DNA of 64,000 nt from Galeruca laticollis (lineage: Eukaryota; Arthropoda; Insecta; Coleoptera; Chrysomelidae): contig OY998181.1 in assembly GCA_963921935.1 (NCBI GenBank), positions 115,154,957-115,218,956 on the forward strand, given 5' to 3'. Position 1 is the first letter of the stretch. Every line of letters begins with the position of its first letter. Positions 35,567-48,161 of the stretch are shown one piece after another. Both the position numbers and the translations under genes were made by a program. Under the pieces are notes generated by a model that saw only the letters and a program-made list of their open reading frames with translations, did not search any database and was not told where the DNA came from.

Positions 35567-36361
35567 ATGGATAGTGATGATTATTCTACAGAAGATTCAA
35601 AGAAAAGAAAAATGGATGGATTATTTGAAGTTAGCAAGAGGACTAACAGAACCCCACCTAAAAGTAAAAAAGATGAAAAGTTAGATGAAATCTTAGCGTT
35701 AATGAAGGAAATGTCTGCAGATCAAAAGGTTATGAAATGGGAACAACAACTAATTAAAAACGAGATCAAAGAAACTAAAGATCCACAGGCTCTGTTTAAC
35801 GAGGAAATATTAAAGTTGAAAGTTGAAAATGAAGTATTGAGAAAAGAAAACCAAGCAATTAAAAAAGAAAATGCAGAAATGAAAACAGAAATGGAAGAGA
35901 TGAAAAAAACAATGGAAATTATAGATAAAGAAAGAAGAAAAAATAATGTGATGATAAATGGATTGAAACTTGATACTAATGAGCCGTCGAAATTGGTGGA
36001 AAATTTCAGAAACTTTTTGAGTCAACAACTAAAAATAAATATTGAGCCTAAAGCAGTTAACAAGATAGGGGAGAAAATGTGTATAGTGGAATGTCAAAAA
36101 GAAGCTGATAAAGAAAAAATTATGGCAAATAAAGCTAAATTAAAGGAGAGGAAAGAAGAAAGAGTTTTTATAAATAATGATATGACCAAGAAGGAAAGAG
36201 AAAAACAAAAAGAGATAAGGATGTTTGCAAAATTAGAAAATCATAAGGGAAAAGAAGTAAAAATGGGATACAATAAGGTAACAGTAAATGGGCAAGAATG
36301 GAGATGGGATAAAGAAACAAATAGAATGAAAATACTGGAAAAAATACATCCAAAAAACTAA
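35567..36361 (+). CDS. LINE ORF1 protein (coiled coil, nucleic-acid binding)
   Basis: An intact 264-codon frame starts at an ATG after AACAAA. The N-terminus MDSDDYSTEDSKKRK is charged with a basic patch. Residues ~75-125 are a strong heptad-type coiled coil (LKVENEVLRKENQAIKKENA and onward). From ~127 NVMINGLKLD and FLSQQLKINIEPKAV resemble the RRM-like block of LINE ORF1 proteins. The C-terminus is Lys/Glu-rich. By analogy with LINE-1, ORF1 trimerises and coats element RNA. It is followed after 83 bases by ORF2 in the same direction, and codon use is strongly A-rich like ORF2. Function is inferred from position and architecture. Confidence 0.8.
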   Translation: MDSDDYSTEDSKKRKMDGLFEVSKRTNRTPPKSKKDEKLDEILALMKEMSADQKVMKWEQQLIKNEIKETKDPQALFNEEILKLKVENEVLRKENQAIKKENAEMKTEMEEMKKTMEIIDKERRKNNVMINGLKLDTNEPSKLVENFRNFLSQQLKINIEPKAVNKIGEKMCIVECQKEADKEKIMANKAKLKERKEERVFINNDMTKKEREKQKEIRMFAKLENHKGKEVKMGYNKVTVNGQEWRWDKETNRMKILEKIHPKN

Positions 36362-36444
36362 ATAAAGAACCTGATATTCATGGTAACAGAGAAAAAGACA
36401 CGGTAACGGAATTTGATCAAAATAAAGTAAAATTAGCACCGGAA

Positions 36445-39330
36445 ATGTGGAGAATTGGAACATGGAATGTTAGAAGTATTTTAGGAAAAGAAAAAGAATT
36501 AGAAGAAGAGTTTGAAAATACAAACTTGAGAATACTAGCTATAACAGAGACAAAGAAAAAAGGACAAGGGATAGTGAATATGGATAATGGTCGTATACTC
36601 GTATATAGTGGCATTGAAAATGAGAAAAGAGCGGCAGCAGGAGTTGCATGCATAATACATAAAAACTTAGAAGAACAAATTACTGGATGGACGGGATGGT
36701 CGGAAAGATTACTGGTGATAGAAATGAAAAATAAAAATATGGACACAAAAACTATGATAATTTTATATGGACCAAATGAAGACGATACAGTAGGAAATAA
36801 AGATAGGTTTTGGGAAGATCTAACTATGGCTACAGAAAATGCAAAAGGGAAAATAATTATACTTGGAGATTTGAATAGCAGAGTGGGAACAAAAGATCAC
36901 ATTTACAGTACAGTGATAGGAAAACATGGTGAAGCATTTAGGAATAATAATGGAGAACGGCTGTTGGATTTTTGCATATTACACAATTTTATTGTAACTA
37001 ATACATTTTTCCAACATAAAGACATACATAAATATACACGTGTGATGGAAAGCAGAAATGAAAGGTCCATAATAGATTACATATTAGTGGAAAAGAGAAA
37101 TAGAAAGGAAGTATTGGATACCAAAGTCAGAAGAGGACCAGAAATGGGAAGTGACCACTATTCACTTGTAACAAAAATAAGAGAACAAGTAGAAATTACA
37201 AATCATAATAGGCAAAAAGTAGAAAAAAGAATAGAATATGAATTGGTCAGATCATACAAACTTCAAAACAAAGATATGGCAGAGAAATACAAAACGGCAT
37301 TATCAGGAAAGTTCTTAAATAATTGTGATATAATGAAAAATGGAAATTTAGAAGAAATGTGGGATTATTTCAAAAAAACCGTTTTGGAAACCGCTAAAGA
37401 AATATGTGGTTGTAGCAAGAAAACTAGTAAGAAAAAACAAACAGCTTGGTGGACGGATGAAATTAAAATAAAAGTAAAATTAAAAAAAGAAGCGTGGAAA
37501 ATATATATAAATAACAGAACAACGAAAAACTATGAAGTGTACAAAGAGAAGAGGAAAAAGGTGAAAGAGATGGTAACAGTAGCTAAAAGAATTTGGCGAA
37601 AAAATGGAAAGCAATAGTAAATCAAATCAAAAACTGTTTTACAAAACATTGAAGTTATTAAGAGAAAGGAAAAACCACAAGAAAAAACATGGATAAAAAA
37701 TAAAAAAGGAGATATACTAAGAAATGAAAACGAAGTAATTGATAGATGGAAAGAGTATTTTGAGGAATTACTAGGAGCAGACAACAGAATTCAGGACATT
37801 AACAAAAAAAAGGATGCAATAATAGAAAATAAAGACATTGTAACTCTAAAAGAATTACAGGAAATAATACATGAATTGAAAAATGGAAAATCTCCAGGAA
37901 TTGATAAATTAACAGCAGAAATGTTCAAAAATTTAGGGGAAACAGGAACAAAAATATTATTGACAATATACAACAGGGCGTGGAGTGAAGAACAGATTCC
38001 AGAAGATTGGAAGACAATATATAAAAAGGGGGATAGACAAGACTGCAATAATTATAGAGGAATAAATCTACTTGGTACTGCTATGAAAGTCTACGAGAAG
38101 ATTATAGACAGTAAGATAAGACCAGGGATAGAAAATACTCTCGAAGAATCGCAAAGTGGATTTAGAAGAGGGCGAAGCATCCAAGACCACATATTCACAG
38201 TGAAACAGATAATTGAGAAGTTCTCACAACAAGAAAAAGAGGTATATATGGGATTTATAGACATGGAAAAAGCTTTTGACAAAGTACCAAGGGAGAAGTT
38301 ATGGAAAGTACTAGAAGGAAGGGGAGTAAATTACAAAATAATGGATATAATCAAAAACATTTACAAAAATAATAGAAATTGTGTAATATACAGGAATAAA
38401 ACATCAGAACCATTTTCAACACAAGAAGGATTAAGGCAAGGAGGGGGACTAAGTCCATTATTATTTACAATTTTTATTGATGAAATAATTAAAAAATCGT
38501 CAACTAAAATGGCAAAACTACACATTGGATACAAACATTTAGGAAGAGTGGATATATCAGAAGCAGCTTTTGCAGATGATTTAATAATTATGGCAGGGAA
38601 AGAGAAGGATTTACAAAAGAATATGGAAATATGGAGCACGGTATCGGATGAATTTGGAATGACAGTGAATCAAAGTAAAACCAAAGTTATGGTTATAGGA
38701 CCGAAACAAAAACATCTAAATATACAGTTAGAGGGAATACAAATTGAGCAAGTTAGAAGATATAAATACTTGGGAGTAGAAATAGAAGAAAATGGGACGC
38801 AGGAAGTCGAAATTAACAATAGAGTACAAAAAACGATGAAACTTTATCACACGATGAACTCGACATTCATAAATAAAAAGGAAATTTCCAAGAAAACGAA
38901 GTTAAATGTATTTAAAACAATTTACCGGTCAATATTAACATTCGGATGTGAATCTTGGGTATTAACAAAGAGACAAAAGAGTCGAATACAAGCAGTTGAG
39001 ATGAAGTATCTTAGGCGAGTTAAAGGAGTCACAAAGAAAGACAAACTAAGAAGTACGGAAATAAGAGAAGACCTTGAAATAGAATCAACACTTAAATTTA
39101 TTGAAAAGAGACAATTAAGCTGGTGGGGACATTTACAAAGAATGAACGATACAAGACCAGTTAAAAAAGTATGGCAATCAAAAATACAAAAAAGAACGAA
39201 AAAGGGAAGACCAAAACAAACATGGGATGGTGTTATGGTAGGTATAATGCAAGAAAAAGGAAAAACATGGACAGAGGCAAAAACAATGGCAAGAGATAAA
39301 CAACAATGGGCTAAATTTGTACACGAATAA
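36445..39330 (+). pseudogene. LINE ORF2: endonuclease and reverse transcriptase, nearly intact
   Basis: Endonuclease: MWRIGTWNVRSILGKEKELE, ILAITETKKKGQG, IILGDLNSRVG and MGSDHYSL carry the expected Asn, Glu, Asp and His blocks. RT: NGKSPGIDKLTAEMFKN, KKGDRQDCNNYRGINLL, SQSGFRRGRSIQDHIF, GFIDMEKAFDKVPREKL, TQEGLRQGGGLSPLLF and AAFADDLIIMAG, the catalytic ADD. The tail has FGCESWVLTKRQKSRIQAVE and LSWWGHLQRM, as in insect RTE-like 'endonuclease-reverse transcriptase' genes. The only defect I see is between about 37590 and 37665: two compensating indels displace the frame and expose TAG and TAA in the main frame. Both sides lie in the same frame. One or two polymorphisms or errors could explain it. 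Confidence 0.85.
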
Positions 39331-40735
39331 AATTCTATCTGGACCAAAGCATCAATGAAAAAATGAATATATGTCTTAAGTATAATGCGATGTAATTGAA
39401 ATAATTGTAAAAGTATACCCTACACCATATACTATGGTAATTGGGTTTCTGATAATATATATATAGAAAGAGTTCTAATAATATAATTTTGGAAATTTTT
39501 AAACAATAAAGTTACTGACAGTTGTCTAGGAGATAATTGGTTTTCGGCTAATGAGAAGGCAAGATGATGAAAAAAGAAGGTTGTTGATTTTGAAAATTGA
39601 GAGTGAACGTCAAGGAAAATTAGTCTCCGAAATATTTAACAAAATTGGCGGAAAAAGCCTGTTCATTATAAGAAAAACAGTATATCTACTTACCAGAAGT
39701 GATTCTCCAGTGTTACAATACATTAAGTGATATTTTTAAGTTCCAACATTAATCTTGGAAAGTGAGAGCATTCCAAGAGAGGGGCAATATTATTTTATAC
39801 AATACCAGTGCCCAGTGTATGTTATTAGAAGAATAATTAATGCAAGGCTGACGAGTTCAACGTCCTGGTTCTGAGGTATTTATTCTTAACAATAGCAATT
39901 TTTTTATCGATTATGTGTTCCAAATAAAATATTTTTCGAAACTAAAAACCTAGTGAGTGTCCTAGTATAACAAAATCTGAAAAAAAAGTACTATTTAAGA
40001 CAGAAGAAGTATTTGTTCGATGTATACTAACCTGAATAATCTCCATTACAAAAATCTCAAGTATTACCATCATATGTATTTCGATTGTGTTTTTTATACA
40101 GCATCTAATAATGATTTTGATTATAAACTAAATATTTAAATTCATCACATACAATCTTTAATAAACTTGAAAACCAAACTCTTCGTCAAAAGATTGTGGT
40201 TAATTTCTCATTCTCACTTGAAAGTTAGAAGATTTATAGACGGAACGGAGACTACTAAATTCTAGAGGTGGAGGCTCACCAGAGATACACACAAGTGTTA
40301 CAATTTAACAGGTAAATTTTCAATTTTAATATATTCTTTTCAAAGTAACCCCCGATCCTACATTCGTGTAGCCTGAGATATTTATAATAAAACAATTATC
40401 CGCATAATTAATATTTACTACTGAGAGAAAATAATTAAATATATATGTTTTTTATTATAATTCAGATTCGACAATCTTTATTGATGGTTCAATTAAGATT
40501 ACTGACAATAACATAATATCTACGGGGTGTGTGACAGAGAGTGGTTGAGATTGTTTAATTCAATTATTAGTTGTAAACGTAATTTTAATAAATTGTTTCA
40601 TATTGGAAGGGTAGTATTTTATTCATATTGGTAAGTTCAGAATTCAAATCTATAAGCCGGGAAACCATCACGTAAGACCAGGCAATATAAATAAATATTA
40701 TACATATTTGAAATATAAAAATTACAGAATAATAT

Positions 40736-40769
<34 letters not shown>

Positions 40770-42332
40770 GATGTTATTTCTTATGATTACACAGGCACGC
40801 GGAGATACAGGTTAAAGATAGGATTTTGTTTCTCCTTCTGTTCGATATTTGGCTTATGGTTCATTATACCAAACAGTGATGAATCACAGATTGTATTGAG
40901 TGCATGAACACGAAGTTATTGATCTTTTTATCTAGTGTCTCTTCACATTAGATTGCGTGTCAGTGTACTCCTAATGCTCCACAATTGAATGATTCAATCG
41001 ACTACACGATATCGTTTCAATTTGTTCAATATCGGAGTGAAAATAGAAACTTTAGGTTCAGTTAAGAGTATACAGGGTGCCCCAAATTTGACGTTATAGA
41101 ATAAAAAGTTTCTGATTTTTCCATGGTTACAAAGTTATTAAGGCAAACAAAGGTGTAAAATTCGATCTTTGAACTTGATTTAAAACTAAGTCAGCTCAAA
41201 ACAAATGACTGTATAGGTTGCTATGGGGATGTTGAACATTTATGATGAGTTCTGTCGACTTCTGTCATTATTAGTTTGATTATAATTTTATACGGTTATC
41301 TATTTTGAAAATAAAAACTTATTGAACATTAACTAATTTCCTAACAAGTGCCGCAGGATAAAAACTTATTATTATATATTATATCACCTTCTGTTTGATT
41401 TATTATCGGCAGTTTTTGTATACAAATGATAGGTAAAATGAATATTGTCCTTCTTCTAGGTTACTTATGCTATTTTTGTGTTATTTAGAAAAAGTTTGGA
41501 AAACATAAAGTGTCTCATTTTACTATTTCAAAATCGAAGTTGTATTCTGAAACTATTCACAAATGTTTCTCTCCTGAGCTGACTAAGGCCATTATCCATT
41601 AAAGCCATTACTTGTGCGGCCTTTTGCGGTGTTTTATTCATTAAACTGACACAGATGAAAACTAATCAAATTCTGGAAAACGAATATTGTGCAAATTTCA
41701 ATTGAAAAGGCAATACTTTCAATCTGTCAAAAGTTTGTTATTCTTGTTAGAATCACCATATAAATAAGTTCTATTGGTTTACCGGATGCTACGCATATAA
41801 ACAATAAACACTCTTGACAAACTTAAACCCATATCGAAGCAGCTTAAATTGTCTTTCAAACAGCATTTATATTTTTTTCATCTGATGAATAGTTTCTAAA
41901 AAATATAGTTTCTATGCACAAAAGTGTCATCACTCGTTTTCAAATCAAAAATTGGGGTGAAGTGTATGATAATAGGGGTATATAAATATATTCAGACATG
42001 AGAACTGAAAACAGGTGGAACATACATATACTAGGATGGAGAAGCAGACAGAGATATATAGCATAACAGATAACATCACCAAGATTGTACGGTATATAAC
42101 GCAGTTGCAAGTTGCAATGACAGGAAATAGAAATAGGATCAAAATCTATCTTAATAAAATAAACAATTCATTCAATACACTATAGCACTCAACATACATA
42201 TCTAAAGTTACAGTTAGTGTCTAAATAGCATTTTGAGTGAAACATGCCCTAAATTAGAAGGATAATAATCATGTGAAAATAATACTCTCAATAGTGTCTG
42301 CCATTTTCTAAGAAGCTTTGTTTATTATATAC
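39331..42332. other. Intergenic, no gene recognised
   Basis: Begins with the LINE 3' end (short, AT-rich, TA-rich near 39455). A TATACAGGGTGCCCC near 41069 is a lone mariner-like terminus with no partner. A TA microsatellite lies at 40733-40770. No supported ORF. Confidence 0.5.
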
Positions 42333-42831
42333 TGTTACGAACTAGCACACTGGTGTAGTCACTGAATCTGACTCTGTCTAAGTCATGTATGAAAGTTAAA
42401 ATTTTGGCGGATGTTTAGGGATTTTCCTAGAACTGTTTACGATTTTTTGTGACTATCTTATCTAGACATTGTTTTTGTGAACAGTCTTATCTAGAAAATT
42501 CCAGTGAGGCGATTATTTTTGTGAGCCGCAATACTAGAAGGTTCTGGAAAAAAGGGCACTTATATATACAGAATACCGACCAGCGGGAAGAGTCAGTTTA
42601 TAATTGGATCTCGTGCGATAAACAGTGACCAAATATATCAATTAAGTCTAAGTAAATTAATAGTAGTGAAGTATTTATATAAATAAGTGTAAGTGAATAT
42701 ACTGTGAATATAATATAAATCAGTGAATAGCTTAGTGAATAAATAAATTAAGTGAGTAAATCTACCGTGTGTATGTATTTATCCCACCCGTTGTAATAAA
42801 AAACGTTTAAATAAATTAGAAAAATATTACA
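42333..42831 (+). repeat. 5' LTR
   Basis: Starts TGTTACGAAC and ends ATATTACA, 499 bp. It contains GTCTTATCTAGA-type repeated motifs, a TATATATA box-like run near 42560, and AATAAA-like runs before the 3' edge. Confidence 0.92.
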
Positions 42832-42870
42832 TTGGTGTCAAAAGTGGGATAACAGAAATAAATAGTAAAA

Positions 42871-44262
42871 ATGGCCAAGGGACTAAGTGACTGGAAATTG
42901 ACGAAACTAAAATCGGAATTGGAAAATCTCGAGCTGGAAATATCCGGCAAGAAAAGTAAATTAATTGAAAGACTCAAAATGGCGCTGGGAAGTGACGGCT
43001 TGAATTCAGAAACATTTTTATTCAAAGACGAGGATTCCATCTCAATCTCGTCTATTTCTGATATGAATAACGATATTTCTAATATGAAGAATGACATCTC
43101 TGCTAATATGGACGAGAAGATTTCAACTGTGAAGAACAATATTTCTTATAACATGGACAAGGTTGCTACTAATATGGATGAGAAGATTTCAACTATGAAG
43201 AACGATATTTTTGCTAACATGCACAAAGTTGCTAATAGTATGCGCGACAAGATTTCAATCATGAACAATGATGTTTCTGCCATGGAAGAGAAGATTTCAA
43301 CTAATGCGCATAATTATATTTCTGCCGATATCCTATCCATGAAAAATGACATTGCCGCTGACGTCGAAAATAAAATTCCGTCTCTAAAGTCGAATACCGG
43401 AGATAAGATGGCAACGATAGACGAGAAAATTAAGAAGTTGGAGAGAAATATGGCAGAATAAAAAATACGAAACATTCCAGCAGAAGAAAAGAAAACCGAG
43501 CAAACGAAACCTTGCGAGCCAGAAACACACCCTAAGTTGGAAAACATTGGCAGTTTTACTCGAGTCAAGGCTCCAACGTTCGATGGAAAAATGTAGTGGA
43601 CCAATTACGTTACATAGTTTGAAGCAGCTGCTAGAGTGAATCATTGGTCCGATACGGAAAAGGCAGTGAACTTTACTATCGCGCTACGGGGAGATGCCTT
43701 AGCTGTACTACAAACGATACCTTCGGAAGAAACGGATGACTTCGAGCAGCTGAAGAAGAGGTTGGACATGCGATATGGAAACGAACATCCAGAACATTTG
43801 TACCAATCCCAGCTGATGAACCGTAGGCAGTAACGTGACGAAGCTCTTCAAGAATATGAAGTGAATATTGCCCGACTAGTTCGATTCGCTTATCCATCAG
43901 CCCCAGAGAACATTATGGAAAGTCTAGGTATCCAGGCCTGTAATGATGGCTTACGCGCTCCCGATATGCAGAGGACGCTTCGTTTAACCAATCCCAAAAT
44001 ATTAGTTGACGCTGCTCTTGAATATGAAGCAGCAACGAAGGCTTCGGGTTATAACAAAGTTAGAACCATCCGAGGAGCTGGCGATCAGATGCTGGTATTG
44101 TGGCGAGCTAGGGTATGTACGCCATTTATGCAAGCGCCCCAGGTCTCCTGCAAAGTAGGAACCCCACTCACAGGAAAACTGGAACGGGTCGTCTACGAAG
44201 GGGCAGCACCGACACATGATCGTTCCAAAGACACTCTTATACCATTATACGACCAGAAATAA
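42871..44262 (+). pseudogene. gag: Gypsy gag with N-terminal SAP domain
   Basis: Begins MAKGLSDWKLTKLKSELENL at an ATG 40 bases after the LTR. ELEISGKKSKLIERLKMALG completes a SAP-type DNA-binding helix-turn-helix (residues ~8-40). Residues ~60-190 repeat a unit built on MDEKISTMKNDI, a long repetitive coiled-coil stretch. A stop at 43461 breaks the frame. The capsid follows: VNHWSDTEKAVNFTIALRGD, EETDDFEQLKKRLDMRYGNE, YEVNIARLVRFAYP and KILVDAALEYEAATKASGYN. Stops also lie near 43594 and 43831. A SAP domain fused to gag is uncommon and could aid chromatin or DNA contact, which is inference. Confidence 0.85.
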
Positions 44263-47200
44263 GATACTTCCAGAAGTAGCTTTTACCAACGAGACTGCGA
44301 CTGCGGGCCGTCTCAGGTGAGAATGCCAACGTTCACGGTTAGGCACAAATCCAATTGAGAATTGGCGCAGAAAGGTTCACGCATACGGTAATCGTAGCTT
44401 ACCTTGAAGAAGACGTAATTCTGGGAATGGACGCAATCAATATACATGGTTTTCAATTGAACATTAGGAACAGAACCATCAAAGTGGATTCCAAAGAGGT
44501 ATTCCGTCATCCATATGAAGGCAGCGCGGTGTTGGCAGCTGTACAGGAAGATACCGTTCTACCTGCACCGAGCGAAACCATGATAGCAGCACAGCTACAG
44601 GGAATTATGGAGGAATGTACACCGGTTATGATGGAGCCAAGGAACGACAACGAAGAGATTAAATAAAGAGTACTAATTGGAAAAGAATTGGTAACGTCGG
44701 CGGAAGAGATTCCAGTACGTGTAATAAACGTGAACGGTTACCCAGTTACCATCAAGAGGTAAACCAGGATTGGATTCTACGTACCAGTGACGTCTATAGT
44801 TCGTCAAACAACGACCACTGACAATTCTGATGCTAGATTCGAACATATGTTATCAGTAGCTAGTCAATTCTCGAATCGCTCTGAAAAAAAAAGAATAAGA
44901 GAATTTCTTTTGCTGTATCGAGACCTATTCGTACCAAATGGAGGAAAGACTCGTAGAACATCAGCCGTAAAACACAAAATCGATACTGGTGAGGCCAAGC
45001 CAATTAGGCAATCTGCTCGATGACTGCCCCGAGCGAAGAGAGAGGAAGCTGAATGAATAATTCGAGAAATGGCAGATGAAAATGTAATCGAACCATATAT
45101 TATTCCATGGGTTTCACTAGTGGTGCTCGTTATGAAAAAAGGATGGAAATACGAGATTCTGCGTGGACTATCACCAGCTAAATAACGTGAAGAAGAAAGA
45201 CAGCTATCCTCTGCCCCGAATCGACGATACGCTAGATACTTTGGCTGACAGCAAACTATTTTCCACCTTGGACCTGAAGTCTGGTTATTGGCACGTACAA
45301 ATAATCCCAGAAGACAAAGAGAAAACTGCTTCTACCACCGGGTCTGGATTATAGTGATTCAACGTCATGCCATTCGGGCTCTGTAATGCGCCCTCAACAT
45401 TTGACAGACTCATGGAAAATGTCTTGAGATGGTTGTCTTGGAAGACATGCCTGGTCTATTTGGACGACATCGTAGTAATGGGATAATCATTTGACGAACA
45501 CCTAAAGAATTTGGAAGACGTATTCAGAAGACTCCAAGCTGCAAAGCTCATGTTAAACCCGAAGAAATGTCAGCTATTTCAAAACCGAGTCAACTATCTA
45601 GATCATATAGTGAGCAATGAAGGAGTGGTGGTGGATCCAGAGAAAATTACTTCGATCCAACAGTGGCCGCAACCAACCGACAAATTAAGAGCTTCCTTGG
45701 ATATTGCACATACTAAAGAAGATTTATCAGGAAGTTTGGAGATATTGCGAAGCCCCTAACACAACTCACAGACAAGAGTTCTCCAATGGGACGGAGACTC
45801 AACGGCCTTTGATACCTTCAAGAGACAATTAACCACGGCGCCGATATTGGGATATTCAGTTCAAGAGGGAGACTTTATTCTTGACACTGATGCAAGCAAC
45901 GTAAGAATTGGAGGACTGCTCTCACAGATCCAAAGAGGGCGAGAAAGAGTGCTGGGATATTTCAGTGAAGTCCTGTTCAAACCAGAACGAAACTACAGAG
46001 TCACAAAAAGAAAACTTTTGGCGGAAGTGGAGTCCGTGAAAGACATTTCCAGTATCTCTATGGAAGGAGGTTCTTAATCCGGACTGACCACGCAGCACTA
46101 AAGTGGTTAATGCAGTTCATGGATCCCAAGGGCCAGATCGCTAGATGGATTGAACGACTTCAAGAGTACGATTTTAACATCGAACATCGAGCTGGTGTGA
46201 GTCACCGAAATGCCGAGTCCCTGTCCAGACAGGCGTGCCCACCAGACTGTCCCCACTGCAACAAGACGGAATCTAGAGAAGCTGCAATTTCAAGAACTAC
46301 AGTAGTCAACGAAGAGTGGTCAACTGGTCATCCACCAGGATCAGAGAAGATCAGGAGAATGATATTCACCTAAAGAAGATTCGGCAATGGAAGGAAGAAA
46401 ATCGGCGACCTACCGGGCAAGAAGTGTCAAGATTTTCACCGACACTCAAGGCATATTGGGCTCAGTGGAACACCCTTATCCTGGAAAAAGAGTCCAAGAA
46501 AACGATGATGGTTCAGAGATGAGGAGACAGCTAGTTATCCCGAGAAGGATAGTAGCTGAGGTACTGAAGAAGTTACACGACAGTCCATCGGGACGTTATC
46601 TGGGAGTGGAGAAAATCCTTCAGCGAGTCCGTGAAAGGTTCTATTGGATGAATAGTTCCAACGATGTGAAGGACTGGTGTAAGAAATGTACGACTTGTGC
46701 TACGAGTAATGGACCACATCGCAAAAGAAGGGCATCTATGAAGCAATATAATGTTGGGAGCCCTTTCGAAAAGAATTGCTTTAGACATCGCTGGACCATT
46801 TCCGACGACAGATAATGGTGGGTGGAAATTCATGCGATCCCTAATCGAGAGACCACAGCTGTCGCGGATGTACTGGTTAAAGAATTTATTAGCCGGTATG
46901 GAGTGCCCTTGGAAGTCCACAGTAATCAAGGTAGAAATTTCGAGAGCCAGGTATTCCAAGAAATTTGTGGAGCTGAGAATGAAGAAGATCAGGACAACAG
47001 AGTTGCATCAACAATCGGTTGGAATGGTCGAAAGAATGAACAGGACCATTGGAAAACACATGTCCAAAGTTGTTTCCAGCCACCGGAGAAATTGGGACCA
47101 GTAACTTTCCCTATTCGCGTTGGCTTATCGATCGGTCGTAAATGGGTCCACGCAAAAATTCTATTTGGACGTGAAATGACGCTTCCTCGTGACCGGGAGT

Positions 47201-47650
47201 TTGGCTGTCGGCCTGGCAAAGATCTAGCAGTAGAGGATTACGTGATCCAATTGAGAAGAAGGATGGACGATGTGCACGAATTCGTTCGAACGAATCTTCA
47301 AGTTGCCCGTGACAGAATGAAAAAACGGTATGATACGCAATCCTCAGTAGGCATTTTCAAAAGAAGGGGACAAAGTATGGTTACACAACCCGACAATGAG
47401 AAAAGGATTTTCTCCAAAATTACAGAACTCATGGGAAGGCCCATACTTAATCAAGAAGAGGATCAACAACATCATATGTCGTATAAGCAAGATCCAAAAT
47501 GGAAAACCGAGAATAGTCCACAAAAACCGACTAGCGCCATTCGAAGGAGACCATGACAAAGAGGAAGGGGTTAACCATCTTCAGCAAGAGTCTGACTCAG
47601 TCTTGGAAGAATTTATGGGCGCATACGGAGGTACCGGGAAAGCTAGATAA
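44263..47650 (+). pseudogene. pol: Gypsy pol: protease, RT, RNase H, integrase
   Basis: Protease: the RIGAERFTHTVIVAYLEEDV and ILGMDAINIHG flap/LGMD end near 44355-44450. RT: ADENVIEPYIIPWVSL, YHQLNNVKKKDSYPLPRIDD, STLDLKSGYW, MPFGLCNAPSTF and YLDDIVV at 45457. RNase H: DTDASNVRIGGLLSQIQRG and RTDHAALKWLMQF. Integrase: HDSPSGRYLGVEK with KKCTTCAT (zinc module), ALDIAGPFPTT, EFISRYGVPLEVHSNQGRNF, GMVERMNRT and ILFGREMTLPRD. The C-terminal module reads GFSPKLQNSWEGPYLIKKRI. At least a dozen stops and shifts scatter across it, so it is dead. Some motif residues are altered, e.g. HSNQG for HSDQG in integrase, removing a catalytic Asp. Confidence 0.9.
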
Positions 47651-48149
47651 GGAGTCACTATAGTACAAAAACAAGATTTGTTCACGTTCTCGGAAGAGTA
47701 CTCGCAGGCACATAACATCTCCACCAGTAACAAACACGCACAAGGGTTGGTAACCGTCTTCCAAAAGAAGTTTGAACAATTAGACAAGTCCCAAACACAA
47801 TTCGCGGTACGTCTTCTACCTGGTGACTAGAAACGAATCTCCAGATCGATCCCCCTAACGGGATGTATGGGAAGCGCTACGAAGCCTTCGAGATCATGTA
47901 CGGGAATCCTACGTGGAGAAACTAACAATGCCCAGGATACAGAGCAACCAGTTGGATTGGCGAGTCATCAGAAACATGATAGAGGTGATCTTCCAAGATA
48001 CCAGTGTCCACATATTAATTTGCAACTATACCCCTCGTTATCGATACCCGTTGAAAACGGTGTCCTGTTATTTCCATATGACCGGAAAGTGCGGACATGG
48101 GTCCAGTTGCCGATTTAAACATCAAGTTCCAGGAGGAATTTCCTTTTAA
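47651..48149 (+). pseudogene. Extra 3' ORF of the gypsy element, with CCCH zinc finger
   Basis: After the integrase stop a frame reads GVTIVQKQDLFTFSEEYSQA, KHAQGLVTVFQKKFEQLD and FAVRLLPGD up to a stop at about 47830. A second frame from about 47859 reads DVWEALRSLRDHVRESYVEK, LDWRVIRNMIEVIFQDTSVH and CYFHMTGKCGHGSSCRFKH (48064-48120). The last fits CX7CX5CX3H, a CCCH zinc finger of the RNA-binding kind. The two parts are separated by a stop and frame change and together make ~166 residues. It lies between integrase and 3' LTR, where env or accessory ORFs sit in other elements. It does not resemble an envelope protein. An RNA-binding accessory role is inference. Confidence 0.7.
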
Positions 48150-48161
48150 GGAGGTAGTAAT

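Noticed and set aside
35810..36463. Several minus frames opposite the LINE ORFs
   Set aside because: Phe/Leu/Ile-rich shadows of the A-rich plus-strand coding sequence.
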